This document shows positions 35,801 to 44,697 of a DNA stretch of 64,000 bases, piece by piece. The notes beneath the pieces are model-generated. The model saw only the letters and a program-made list of their open reading frames with translations, did not search any database and was not told where the DNA came from. The stretch is from assembly GCA_030867875.1 (NCBI GenBank), contig JAOWCC010001368.1, positions 7,425,714 through 7,489,713 of the forward strand. Reading direction: 5' to 3'. The DNA is from Actinernus sp. WN-2022 (taxonomy: Eukaryota; Cnidaria; Anthozoa; Actiniaria; Actinernidae). How positions within the stretch are numbered: position 1 is the stretch's first letter; the number at the start of each line of letters is the position of its first letter. The position numbers and the translations under genes were made by a program.

Positions 35801-38800
35801 TGTTATGTACACCCAAGACCGAAGAATTTTCCTAAACTTACCCGAGTGTTTGCATCAGGCTATATAGACACGGAACACGTTTTCTATTTATTTTATAAAA
35901 TACACGCAAGATGAATGCAAAGAGTGGATTTATGTTTACATCATTTTCGTGTTTACATCACTGAGCCATTTCGGAGTTGAGGAAGGGACTGGTACCGAGT
36001 GTCAAAAATTAATCTGATTAAGAAATAAACTCCATCACAAGAAAGATCACACTAAAATTAGTAGGTTTACCGAGTTTGAATGTTTGAATAAATACGAACT
36101 GAATGGCAAGCTTTACAAAATCGCAAAAATATGAGAGAATGTGTGGTTTGGGTACACGCACGGCTTCCCAAAAACTATACATTCTCGCATATTTTTGCGA
36201 TTTTTGTTAATCCTTCGCGAGACTTGGGGCCACAATGGGTGTGTTTTCACTAGGACATGTTTGACTAGTTAAACATAAAAAATCCGAAAAGACAGTGAAA
36301 ACACTTCGTTGAAGTTCGCCGAGTTAAATTTGCAAAGTGTTTTCATTAGGAATTTTGCGGCTTAAACACCGGAAATCACAGCCAAGTTATACTACCTTGG
36401 GAGATGGTATAACTTGTCCTGCCGCCTGCCGCAACCAATCACTGCACATGAACTGACAAACGCCTGTCAGATTATTTATTCAGCTGTCAAAGCAAGCATT
36501 TAGCAGACCTTTTGCATTGCATGTGTCGCTTCTTAGAATCGCCAGAGAGCAACAGCTACCCGCTTCTCTACGGTAATCGCTTCACGCAGGATTGTATTTT
36601 GCTTCATAAGTTGTGGGCCAACGAGGCCGGAAATCAAATCAAATCAAATGTTTCCCTGCTTACTCATGCCATGCTGATGCCACAGATGGTCTTGATAATT
36701 GTCGACCAAAAGGTGCTCAAACCGGGGGGGGGGGGGGGGGGGGGGGGGTACTTGCATGAAAAATGGGTATGTATGGGTATGGAAAAATGGGTATGGATCT
36801 TGTCAGAAACATCAAACATAGAATTACGTTCACCAAATTAAGAATAAGCAATCATTGCCTTCAAATTGAAAAAGGAAGACACCTTAAACCTTATCTAAAA
36901 CCAGAAGAACGAATTTGCCCAACATGCAAACAAGAAATGGAAGACGAAATTCACTTCCTGCTGAGATGCAAAACTTACCAGACAATCAGGCATGATTTCT
37001 TTTCCTCCTTAAAAACTCTAACGAAATTAGATAGCAGAAAAATGACAGAAAAAGAACTATTTTCGGTAATCATTGATCCCCCGAGACAAGTCACAACAAT
37101 AGCAGCAAAATATGTCTATGATTGTATGGACATGCGATCCACCATAATTTCAGCACAAATAATGTAAGCTAATTTAATGATAACTAACTATATATATATT
37201 ATATTTTTAAGATTACAGAACAATCTATCCGTCATTAACCAACTTTTTAAATTTGTTAGCAGTCATCTGATGTACCAATGTAGTACAAAGAGCTAATGAA
37301 TAAAGTCTGTCTGTCTGTCTGTCTGTCTGTGAGGCCAAGAGGCTCAAACTCTGACCTGTTTGACCCAAAATCCGAGCTCCAAAACCCTGATTGCCCCCTT
37401 TTTGGGGAGAAAAAACCCTGATGCCTAAAAAATACTGAACCCGACCCTGACTGCACCCACATTAAACTCAAATCCTGACCCTGATCTGCCCAAATCAGGT
37501 CAAAACCCTGACCCTGCCTGCCCAAACTGAGCTCAAAACCCTGACCCACCCCCGCGGCACATACATAATACGTCACAAACAGCAGTGCCCCCCCCCCCCC
37601 CGGGTGCTCAAACCAGAACTGTGGTCTTGGATATACCATAGTTAATGGAGTGGAATGGTTAGGAAACCCGGCAAACTTCAAAAGGGCTAACAAAGGCGCT
37701 GCGATTTAGGTTGGAAGGGGTAAGACAAAAGATTGTGCACGATCATAGTTCATTAGCGTTCCCTGAACGAGTGAACTCACGCGTTTCTATTGGCTGAATG
37801 ATTAACACATTGGAATTTCTATTGTCTTTTGTGCACGTTCAAGGTTGAAAAAAGCTAACAAAGACCTATAACAACTGAGAAGGTCGCTGGGTTTCCTAAC
37901 CATTCCACTCTATTAACTATGTATATACCCAGACTGATTCCTTCTTCTGCGATTACCTCCGTTCTGTTGTTGTATTGTGAAAAATGCTGCTATTTCTCTT
38001 CTTCGACTCATTTGAACAGACATTGTTTTTGTAAAAATTGCCTTCGTTTTCGCATAAATACAGTAAATATTAAAAGCAGAGCGGTAAACACGAATGCTTG
38101 CTCTCCCGCCATTTTTTCGAATGCTGCGGTTGGTAATTAGAACCACTTATCATACCAACACCTCGAATTTCACAGTAAAAACAGTCGGGCACGTTATCCT
38201 AGTATAAGTCGGTCTGTAAAGAAACACCTCAAAGAATGTTATACCAGAAAAATGCCCTAGTGAAAACACACCCAATATGGAGCAACATTCCACCAGACTT
38301 ACGTACGCTCTCAAAGATTAATTTTAAGAAGACGTTACATAACCTATTGTTACGGGTGCCGACGGATGAGGATGCTTATGTTGACATACCTAGTCTAATT
38401 ACAAAAATTGCAAAATTATGATGATAAGTAATAGATAAAGAATGAGTGGCCGATCTTTATCTGATTTACAAACTCGAGCTGAATCGGACACTCATTCTTT
38501 ATCTTACTTATCAAACGTCTAAGTCATGTTTTCAGTTATTTTGGCGATACGACTTATTTTGGCCGAGAAAATCGAAGTCAAAGTTTATGTAAATCAGGAC
38601 GAAATCTGTTTCAGATTTAAAGAATTCTTATCGGTTGGTGATTTCCTTTGTTTTTGCTTCATGAATTATTAATGAGTTTGATAATATTATATATAATATT
38701 CAACTGAAACTATATTAATTTCTCTTTTGTATCTATCTCTTATTAAACCCGTTTCGTTATTTATTATTATAACTAGATTTCCTATTCTGAAAACTGTAAA

Positions 38801-41800
38801 GATATGTAAAGCTTTTAATGTACTGTCTTGTCTCAGCTCCTTTGTAAATTTAATATCAACACTACCTGCCTCGATTAGAATATGATACCTGCGGGCTAGT
38901 GTTCATTTATGTAAGCTCGTTTATATATTTAATAAAAATCGTTGTCTATTACCTTGACCTTGTATTTCCTATAGTAGTTATAATCATCGCCATTTTGCTC
39001 ATTTCTTACCGCAGATACCATTCACCCTACAAGCTTCGACTGGTCTCGTAGTGAAGTCGAGCCGTTGTGGTTATATGAGCACGTGGAGGCCGCTAAGTGG
39101 AGCGTTAACGAAGTAGCTGCCTTCATCAGGTAAGAAGCAGTGTTTACAATATGAGTGACCATGATTTTAGAGCCGAAGACGAGAGTTTGTAAATCGGATA
39201 AAACACGGACACGGATTGTGACTTATCAAACGTCTAGATGTATAGAGTCATGTTTTCAGTTATTTTAGCGATATATATGACCTCTTTCGGCCGAGAAAAT
39301 CGAAGCAAAATTTTATATAAATCAAGACGAACCTGTATCAGATTTACAGATCACCAATTACATGTACACATTCATTTCGTTTGTTTTTCCTTCGTGAATT
39401 GTTAATCAGTACGAGCGACGGAATTGTATCGGTATACGATGGCGATCCCAAGCGCCTTTGCGAAGCCGAACTCGCCCCACTCCCTACTCGTTTCAAAGGA
39501 TATATTTGAGTAGCACGGAACCTCTCGAGACCTGTATTCTGATTGCACCCATAATACTATACTTCTATTGTTTTTGTACTGCACTTTCTAAAGGTTAGGG
39601 TGGTTTCTATTGTTGGGTAGGCCAATACTGTCGCTCGTTTCGAGAAGTTCCACCGACCAATATATTTGCAAGTTTTTATTGACTTAGAGAGGAGCACATT
39701 TTGTAATCTTGCTGTGTGACAAGATTACAAGTAGTCCTTATTTTATTTTTCCCTTTTCCTCATCCTCTGAAGCTCTAAGTGTCACGTTATTAATTGCATG
39801 GCAGATGAACCCAGGACACAAGCGCCGAGCTGAGTTGGCTTTACACTTCTAGTAGATCTCATGCTGGGATAAAATACACATGCGACAATAAATAAATAAA
39901 ATAAATAAATAAATGTATTTCAGCATAGCTGGTGCGGGCCAGCATTCAACTCCACACACACTCACCACTACATTCATATATTTTATACATACTATTCTCA
40001 AACTCACACGTTAATTTTTACGGAGGGAGGAAACCGGAGAACCCGGAGAAAACCCTCGTGGCAAGGGAGAGAACAACACGACAAACAAACTCAACTCACA
40101 TATGGCACCAAGTCCGACTCGAACTCGGGCCGCAGCGGTGAGAGGCGACCGCTAACACACTGCACCACCCATGCCACCCATGACTCGACTTTCAGAAAAA
40201 CTGTCCCGTCCCCAGCGCGCGGTGAAAATCGTACTCTAGCACAGGCGAAGCGACGGCTGAAAGAATCCCGAAAAATTATCGCGAGAAATTCAGAGTTTTA
40301 CGTTTCGTCAAAAAAGAACGGAGTTGTCACACGTGTAACCACCCTAAAACTTTTCCCGCGCCTGCGACGCGATAATAGAGTATCTAGGCAATAAGGAGCA
40401 AGTACGAAGTCGAGGCAATAGTTGTACCCAGTCTTTCATGTGTCGCGCGGCCTGCTTGCCAACGTTTGTCTCCCGTTGCCCGTGTAGACCAACGCGTCAT
40501 CTCTCTTAGATTGACTATTATCAATTGTCAAAATCGCTAGAATTGATTATAATCATCAATCTAAGACAAACCCTAACCCGAACTACAAACCAAACCCTAA
40601 CCATCGGACGAGTTCACGGGTAAACGACGGGTTCTCACTCACCTAGAGCTAGGGTTCACAGGTAAACAAGAAAGGAAGGTAAACGAGAGGAAAATATTTT
40701 TTGAGCGCTCCTACTCGGGCTCGAACTCGTAGCCGTTTGCGTGTAGTGCTTGGTAGTACAGACGTCATGGCCACTACACTAAGCGCGTCTACCGCCGTTC
40801 GGAATTCGACAATTGTTTATCTTTATCCTTGACTGGTTTTAACCTCGAGGTTAAATTGAGGATTATAATCAATTCTAGCGATTTTGACAATTGATGATAA
40901 TAGTCAATCTAAGGAGATACCGTGTTGTGTAGACAGCGCTGAATAACAATCTCGTACCCAGACCGCATTTACTGAATAACGTGACGCGCGTAGACTCGGA
41001 ACGACTGCAGCGTATACATAAATGGTGGAAATTTAATCATTTAGCGAGTACTTTCATGCTTTCTGCGAAGAATAGGAGTTTTGCTGGAAGGATAAGATTC
41101 AAATACTTAGTCCATTTCCTCTAGAAACTGAGGAACAACATATGTTTTGGACAATGTAGTTTGACCACAGTGATAAATTGCCTTCAAACACGAAAGATGT
41201 ACCGCCAACAGATAGTGTTTTGGGTAAAATTCCCGCCAATTTACGCATTAGTTCACGCATGCGCTCTAGAGCTCTAGTTGTTCAGTGCTGTCTCACGTAT
41301 AGCCACCGCACGCTGGGGACGCGCCAGTTTTCAGGAATTCGCTCGTGTAAACGCGTCTTTACTCTGATATTGCGGTATCAGGGTCTTCTATACACCACTC
41401 TTCTCATTTCCATAGTTTATCCACGTGTACAGAAAATATCATCATTGCCATTATCATTTGAGTGCTGTAGCTTAAAAAGCAGCGAAGTTACAGCCATTTG
41501 AAATTAGAGAGATTTGTATGAGAAAAACAACGGAGGCCTTTCTAGCCTCGCTTTCATGTTCTTTCCAGCATTAGAAATGCCTATAACTCGACAGTAATTC
41601 TCTACATTGCTACATTATGGAAGCATTAGTTTCCTTCAACAGATTAATCTTCCAAATTATGCAAATGAGAGGCGGCCATTATGAAAGTGGCGTATGGGGC
41701 TCATAATAATTCGTTTGCAATTGTAGTTCCCTGGGATGTACCGAGCACGCAGACAGCTTTATATCCGAAGAGATAGACGGCCAGGCGTTGATGTTACTCA

Positions 41801-41910
41801 AGGAAGAGCACATGGTGGTAGCAATGAAGATGAAACTTGGCCCAGCACTGAAGATCGTTGCGAAAGTGAACACTATGAAGAGAGAAGCCATGAGGCAGCA
41901 CATGAACTGA
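24158..41910 (+). CDS. PHC: polyhomeotic-like Polycomb protein (HD1-FCS-SAM), six coding exons, complete
   Basis: The exons are 24158-24292, 26450-26537, 28650-28939, 29189-29258, 39015-39129 and 41727-41910. Each junction has GT/AG ends and the phases (0,1,0,1,2) agree, giving 293 residues and a TGA stop. Residues 28-39 (LTHVVEGFVIQE) form the HD1 motif. Residues 99-130 form an FCS zinc finger with Cys99, Cys102, Cys118 and Cys122 and RRFCSTSCARRY. Residues 222-288 form a SAM domain (KWSVNEVAAFI...EEIDGQALMLLKEEH...KLGPALKIVAKV). Polyhomeotic proteins are subunits of canonical PRC1 in the nucleus; their SAM domains polymerise and compact chromatin. Most homologues are 850-1000 residues, with long Gln/Ser/Thr-rich N-termini. 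This one starts 27 residues before HD1, like the short isoform of human PHC2. An in-frame TAG 7 bp upstream rules out simple extension. The start context is gaaaggaATGG. Confidence 0.93.
24987..26221. mobile_element. MITE family B, copy 2, inverted and interrupted
   Basis: The outer parts match 10859-11242 in reverse order. At left, tagcctgctatgcagacat to about 25145. At right, about 25990 to atcaggcta. About 850 bp of foreign DNA splits it, including the foldback pair at 25335-25918. The whole lies in PHC-like intron 1. Confidence 0.85.
25335..25918. mobile_element. 'accctg..ccagaggtt' MITE family, inverted pair
   Basis: Arms 25335-25402 and 25840-25918 are inverted copies, sharing taaagtttaggatcgacaag and aaggctgggagaacctctgg. 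Either one element with 70-bp arms around unique DNA, or two opposed copies. Nested in MITE family B copy 2. Confidence 0.8.
26450..26537 (+). CDS. PHC: PHC-like exon 2 (acidic linker)
   Basis: 29 codons plus one base. The acceptor ttttaatcttag| and donor GAAG|GTACAT are good. It encodes an Asp-run (ADDDDDDYDP) and an Asn/Asp-rich linker. It is recognised mainly because its frame and phase join exons 1 and 3 exactly. Confidence 0.8.
27499..27519. repeat. (TA)n microsatellite
   Basis: About ten TA units in PHC-like intron 2. Confidence 0.9.
27705..28180 (-). mobile_element. tRNA-derived SINE, split by a MULE-like insertion
   Basis: On the minus strand the tRNA-like head (28126-28178) is followed by the B-box region (agggttcaagccc), atgtgagttgagtttgttgg and ctcaatgggttctccctcc. 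The same order occurs in the SINEs at 39890-40178 and 53180-53322. The element at 27819-28125 interrupts it at the end of the head. Confidence 0.8.
27819..28125. mobile_element. MULE-like MITE, about 10-bp target duplication
   Basis: Ends of about 45 bp are inverted: a G-run, gactccc, aggggta, gatgctcgtcg on the left; the complement on the right. CCTGGCCACC is duplicated on both sides (27809-27818 and 28126-28135), a length typical of Mutator-like elements. Inside, ttttaggggtc recurs four times. It has no coding capacity. Confidence 0.85.
28650..28939 (+). CDS. PHC: PHC-like exon 3 (FCS zinc finger)
   Basis: 290 bp, acceptor tttacactag|, donor AAAT|GTATGT. It holds the whole FCS finger (HCEQCG...RRFCSTSCARRYSVSC), then a basic RMRSARGR stretch and a Ser-rich tail. 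Confidence 0.9.
29189..29258 (+). CDS. PHC: PHC-like exon 4 (short linker)
   Basis: 70 bp, acceptor ttctccag|, donor TTTG|GTAAGT. It encodes VCDEEQLLDSPVMVHTAVQV and a few more residues. No domain; supported by consensus splice sites and phase fit. Confidence 0.75.
30275..31548. mobile_element. foldback element, ~200-bp arms
   Basis: Segments about 30278-30475 and 31328-31520 are inverted copies, for example aacatcaaacctaaccatat against its complement and cttgtccgcctgacaaattt against aaaatctgtcaggcggacaag-like sequence. The inner 850 bp has no recognised gene. Confidence 0.8.
31905..32181. mobile_element. small TIR element with C-runs
   Basis: Caccggtgtcctagggattt at left faces the complement of aaatccctacgacaccgggt at right. 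Internal C-runs (31931-31940, 31994-32000). Non-coding. Confidence 0.65.
32806..32867. repeat. poly-G tract, 62 bp with one T
   Basis: An almost pure G run, broken by a T at 32814. Its length is likely unreliable in the assembly. The adjoining cctcccaaaacatcag text suggests it is the expanded end of a G-ended MITE. Confidence 0.95.
34631..34782. mobile_element. short palindromic MITE
   Basis: Gtgcgttcgattgaccgtat and tccggaatgagaataca face tctattcttattctggaata and cagcgaagcgaacgagcc as inverted ends. 150 bp, non-coding, in PHC-like intron 4. Confidence 0.7.
35395..35730. repeat. dispersed repeat E, copy 1
   Basis: Inverse of 41395-41665. Shared text includes caaatggctgtaact, gctacagcactcaaat and gggaaactaatgcttcc. 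Both copies lie in introns of the PHC-like gene. Confidence 0.8.
36118..36203. mobile_element. short hairpin MITE
   Basis: Arms 36118-36142 and 36178-36203 (aatcgcaaaaatatg...agaatgt) are inverted with one mismatch around a 35-bp centre. Confidence 0.8.
36723..37607. mobile_element. MULE-like element with G/C-run ends and 10-bp duplication
   Basis: It starts with a run of 26 G and ends with a run of about 14 C and ggg. The flanks repeat TGCTCAAACC (36712-36721 and 37608-37617 region). The 3' part holds several aaaccctgacc variants. A LINE 3' end is inserted inside (36780-37330). Confidence 0.75.
36780..37330 (+). mobile_element. LINE 3' end (zf-RVT-like C-terminus) with (TCTG)n tail
   Basis: A 130-codon frame contains KLRISNHCLQIEKGRH, then EERICPTCKQEMEDEIHFLL and RCKTY. 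This is the cysteine/histidine C-terminal domain of non-LTR reverse transcriptases. The frame ends at 37167. A (GTCT)n tail at 37305-37330 is the probable 3' end of the element. It is heavily 5'-truncated and nested in the MULE-like element. Confidence 0.85.
37632..37926. mobile_element. MITE with 38-bp TIRs
   Basis: Taccatagttaatggagtgg plus aatggttaggaaaccc faces its complement at 37886-37926. Non-coding. Confidence 0.85.
38505..38690. repeat. direct repeat flanking PHC-like exon 5, upstream copy
   Basis: Shares tatcaaacgtct, gtcatgttttcagttatttt and ggccgagaaaatcgaag with 39220-39412. The two copies bracket exon 5. An inverted pair (agataaagaatgagtg) lies just before it at 38434-38505. 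Confidence 0.8.
39015..39129 (+). CDS. PHC: PHC-like exon 5 (start of SAM)
   Basis: 115 bp, acceptor cttaccgcag|, donor TCAG|GTAAGA. After a linker with three tryptophans (FDWSRSEVEPLWLYEHVEAA) it begins the SAM domain with KWSVNEVAAFI. The intron before it is 9.8 kb and filled with repeats. Confidence 0.9.
39220..39412. repeat. direct repeat flanking PHC-like exon 5, downstream copy
   Basis: About 80 percent similar by eye to 38505-38690, same orientation, 90 bp past the exon 5 donor. Confidence 0.8.
39890..40178 (-). mobile_element. tRNA-derived SINE with (ATTT)n tail
   Basis: On the minus strand: tRNA-like head with gggtggtgcagtgtgttagc and the B box gagttcgagtc, then atatgtgagttgagtttgtt, a ctccgggttctccggtttcc segment and a tail ending in (ATTT)n at 39891-39915. 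Same family as 53180-53322. Confidence 0.88.
40500..40917. mobile_element. TIR element (~50-bp arms) with tRNA-like core
   Basis: Arms 40505-40553 and 40861-40912 are inverted copies (ttgtcaaaatcgctagaatt and its complement) with a 3-base indel. The left arm is itself nearly palindromic to 40565. Inside lie telomere-like aaccctaaccc runs and a weak tRNA-like sequence on the minus strand (about 40715-40795: A box tagtgtagtgg, B-like gagttcgagcc). T-stem pairing is poor there. Confidence 0.75.
41395..41665. repeat. dispersed repeat E, copy 2 (inverted)
   Basis: Inverse of 35395-35730. It ends about 60 bp before the acceptor of PHC-like exon 6. Confidence 0.8.
41727..41910 (+). CDS. PHC: PHC-like exon 6 (rest of SAM, stop)
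   Basis: 184 bp, acceptor gcaattgtag|. It continues SSLGCTEHADSFISEEIDGQ and LKEEHMVVAMKMKLGPALKI to a basic tail and TGA at 41908-41910. The usual Pro of the SLPGC motif is missing. A MITE lies 14 bp past the stop, so the 3' UTR runs into it. Confidence 0.93.
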
Positions 41911-41924
41911 ACACACGTACACTC

Positions 41925-42275
41925 CACACCGCGGCAAAACGTTACGCGCATGCGTATTTGCTATTTCTTGTCGGCGCGCGGCCGCCCCCAGTTTCCCGCG
42001 AAACCTGAAATGAAACAACAGGCACATACCCGTGATTTTAAAATTTCTGCTTAAAAGTATCCATTTGTGAACTGTTTTGTCAAAAAATAAGAAAACTACT
42101 TAAAAGCTAAGCCTAAAACTTTAACAGGTTGAAGTTTTCTTAATTTGTAATTCACTGTGAGTTTACTAAGTTATAAAATTATTTACTAAAAAAGTTGAAA
42201 CCCTTGGTAATTTGTATTTGATAGCAGAGCCTTCGTTCTTTTGGCCAGCGGAGCATACCGTTTTGCCGCGGTGTG
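41925..42275. mobile_element. 351-bp MITE family F, copy 1, 9-bp target duplication
   Basis: Ends CACACCGCGGCAAAACG and its exact complement. CGTACACTC is duplicated at 41916-41924 and 42276-42284. It sits 14 bp after the PHC-like stop codon, so it should be transcribed in the 3' UTR. Nearly identical to 51365-51715; third copy inverted at 62550-62889. Nine-base duplications suggest a Mutator-like origin. Confidence 0.95.
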
Positions 42276-42435
42276 CGTACACTCACGCTAAAGCCGAAAA
42301 ACAAAGCGAGTTAGTGGTGCATGTTGAACAGTTCCATAGCGTGTATTTGCTGCAAATTATCACAGTGCTAGGGCATAGAGCAAATTGCATAAATTTTTAT
42401 TGGATCTTTCATTGTTAAACAGTCTTGATAAGTGA

Positions 42436-43642
42436 GGTTTCTGGGAAACTATCCACCCACCCCTCACTTGGGTATACATGTGTAATTAATGATTAACCAT
42501 TAAATTTAGGTTGAAACAAAACAGGGGGGTGGGGAGGGGGAGTTAAATTATCCACCCACCTCTCCCTTGGGTATACATGTGTAATTAATGATTAACCATC
42601 AAATTTAGGTTGAAACAAAACACGGGGGTGGGGAGGGGGAGTGAAACTATCCACCCACCTCTCCCTTGGGTATACATGTGTAATTAATGATTAGCCATCA
42701 AATTTAGGTTGAAACAAAACAGGGGGGTGGGGAGGGGGAGTTAAACTATCCACCCACCTCTCCCTTGGGTATACATGTGTAATTAATGATTAGCCATCAA
42801 ATTTAGGTTGAAACAAAACAGGGGGGTGGGGAGGGGGAGTTAAGCTATCCACCCACCTCTCCCTTGGGTATACATGTGTAATTAATGATTAGCCATCAAA
42901 TTTAGGTTGAAACAAAACAGGGGGGTGGGGAGGGGGAGTTAAGCTATCCACCCACCTCTCCCTTGGGTATACATGTGTAATTAATGATTAGCCATCAAAT
43001 TTAGGTTGAAACAAAACAGGGGGGTGGGGAGGGGGAGTTAAACTATCCACCCACCTCTCCCTTGGGTATACATGTGTAATTAATGATTAGCCATCAAATT
43101 TAGGTTGAAACAAAACAGGGGGGTGGGGAGGGGGAGTTAAGCTATCCACCCACCTCTCCCTTGGGTATACATGTGTAATTAATGATTAGCCATCAAATTT
43201 AGGTTGAAACAAAACAGGGGGGTGGGGAGGGGGAGTTAAGCTATCCACCCACCTCTCCCTTGGGTATACATGTGTAATTAATGATTAGCCATCAAATTTA
43301 GGTTGAAACAAAACAGGGGGGTGGGGAGGGGGAGTTAAGCTATCCACCCACCTCTCCCTTGGGTATACATGTGTAATTAATGATTAGCCATCAAATTTAG
43401 GTTGAAACAAAACAGGGGGGTGGGGAGGGGGAGTTAAACTATCCACCCACCTCTCCCTTGGGTATACATGTGTAATTAATGATTAGCCATCAAATTTAGG
43501 TTGAAACAAAACAGGGGGGTGGGGAGGGGGAGTTAAGCTATCCACCCACCTCTCCCTTGGGTATACATGTGTAATTAATGATTAGCCATCAAATTTAGGT
43601 TGAAACAAAACAGGGGGGTGGGGTGGGGGTTTCCCAGAAACG
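42436..43642. repeat. 99-bp tandem array, 12 units, inside short inverted ends
   Basis: The cagggggtgggg phrase recurs every 99 bp at 42522, 42621, 42720 and onward to 43611. Each unit joins a pyrimidine block (ccacccacctctccctt) to a purine block (ggggtggggaggggga) by an AT-rich link (tacatgtgtaattaatgatt). The array is bracketed by gtttctgggaaac and gtttcccagaaac. Unit identity is very high, so it grew recently. Confidence 0.97.
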
Positions 43643-44140
43643 GTGATTGATCCGTCTTGTTGAAGTCACCCTAACATTCTGTAATACCATAAAATGATCA
43701 CCATAGAATCTCATTTCTCACCTTCAAAGTCAACGCGTTGTAAAACTCTAGCGTTCACGTAGTTTTCCTCTCTGAAGAGGACCAAAGAAGACCTTTATTT
43801 AAAAAGGACGCCTTATTTTAGAAGACGTCCAGAACATGCAAAGATTATTGTCTCTTCTAAAAATATCCAGTCTTTTCCAACTCGCTTGTGACTCCATAAT
43901 ATAGGGCAGGGTAACGAACTTGGAATTACAATTTTTAATTCAATATATGAATCGGTTAATTTTCTCAAGCGGGTGTAGGCCCTCTCTTTGGAACTAACTC
44001 TCATTGGTAAGCATTGCCCTTTTCGTTGATTCACGACATGTAAAGAGAAGAGTTCAACGAGAAGTTTGTTCGAGACTCGTGTATCCATGCAACGCAGCAG
44101 TTTTTCAAATCCCTTACTCATACGATGGGCCTTGTGCAGA
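43643..44140. other. spacer, nothing recognised
   Basis: The 120-codon minus frame at 43813-44175 has no motif; no repeat structure seen. Confidence 0.4.
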
Positions 44141-44144
44141 ATAC

Positions 44145-44515
44145 AAACACGTGGTTGTACTGGATGGCAAAACATATCTGACTTAATTTATTTAAACGCA
44201 CTTGTGCCTTTTCCATCTCCAATCGATTGTCGATCTTTGTAAAACAGCATTTTGAAGATTGTTTGCCATCCAGTAAAGCCTTTCCCATGGCATCACAAGC
44301 TCAATTAATTCATTATTGAAGTGATATGTCAGCTCGTGACTGTTTCCAGTAAAGCCTTTCCCATGGCATCACGAGCTCAATTCATTCATTATTGAAGTGA
44401 TATGTCAGCTCGTGACTGTTTCCAGTAAAGCCTTTCCCATGGCATCACGAGCTCAATTCATTCATTATTGAAGTGATATATCAGCACGTGACTGTTTCCT
44501 GCCAAAGTCCTATCA
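44145..44515. repeat. dispersed repeat G, copy 1, with internal 76-bp triplication
   Basis: The start cacgtggttgtactgg is shared with copies at about 45985 and 47555. The segment cagtaaagcctttcccatgg recurs at 44271, 44347 and 44423 (period 76), a three-unit tandem found only in this copy. Confidence 0.88.
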
Positions 44516-44697
44516 TCTTTACTATTTCTGAGGAACTAATGCTTGCACCAGAAAAGAGCGAATGGTATAAATTGAAAAGGTATTGTCATTGTAAAATTGA
44601 TTAGGGTTTAGCAAATTTATTTCGTAACAATATTCATTTAGCACACTCATTTGTAACTATTTCTCATACTTTGCAAGAAAAGGAAAACTCATTGGTC

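Larger units (their letters stand above)
36237..38273. mobile_element. 2-kb region bounded by perfect 18-bp TIRs
   Basis: GGGTGTGTTTTCACTAGG at 36237-36254 and its exact complement at 38256-38273. Between them lie a MULE-like element with a LINE fragment and another foldback (37632-37926). The outer pair may therefore be one old element swollen by later insertions. No transposase frame was recognised and no clear target duplication was found. Confidence 0.65.
29259..39014. other. PHC: PHC-like intron 4 (9.8 kb), repeat-filled
   Basis: Beyond the elements listed separately, it holds a four-copy 12-bp repeat (agtgcgtagtac, about 29910-29960), (TTAA)n-like runs at 33076-33095, and several short motif-free frames. 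A small plus frame at 34029-34229 has two RENET-type repeats (about 34121 and 34189) but no recognised domain. No further PHC exon was identified. Confidence 0.6.

Noticed and set aside
36512..36841. 109-codon plus-strand ORF with a glycine run
   Set aside because: It runs through the G26 terminus of a MULE-like element and has no motif.
40565..40620. Telomere-like ccctaa runs
   Set aside because: Only a few scattered copies inside a TIR element; not a telomeric array.
40715..40795. A second tRNA gene on the minus strand
   Set aside because: A- and B-box-like text is present but the T-stem does not pair and the B box has mismatches; kept only as part of the element description.
41736..42027. 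ORFs of 77-90 codons in other frames around PHC-like exon 6
   Set aside because: Shadow frames of exon 6 and the following MITE; the real frame gives the SAM domain.
42212..42418. ORFs reading YLIAEPSFFWPAEHTVL, also at 62422-62613
   Set aside because: The shared peptide is the translation of MITE family F ends and has no support as protein.
42436..43642. CRISPR-like array
   Set aside because: Repeats are continuous with no unique spacers, and the setting is animal DNA; it is a minisatellite.
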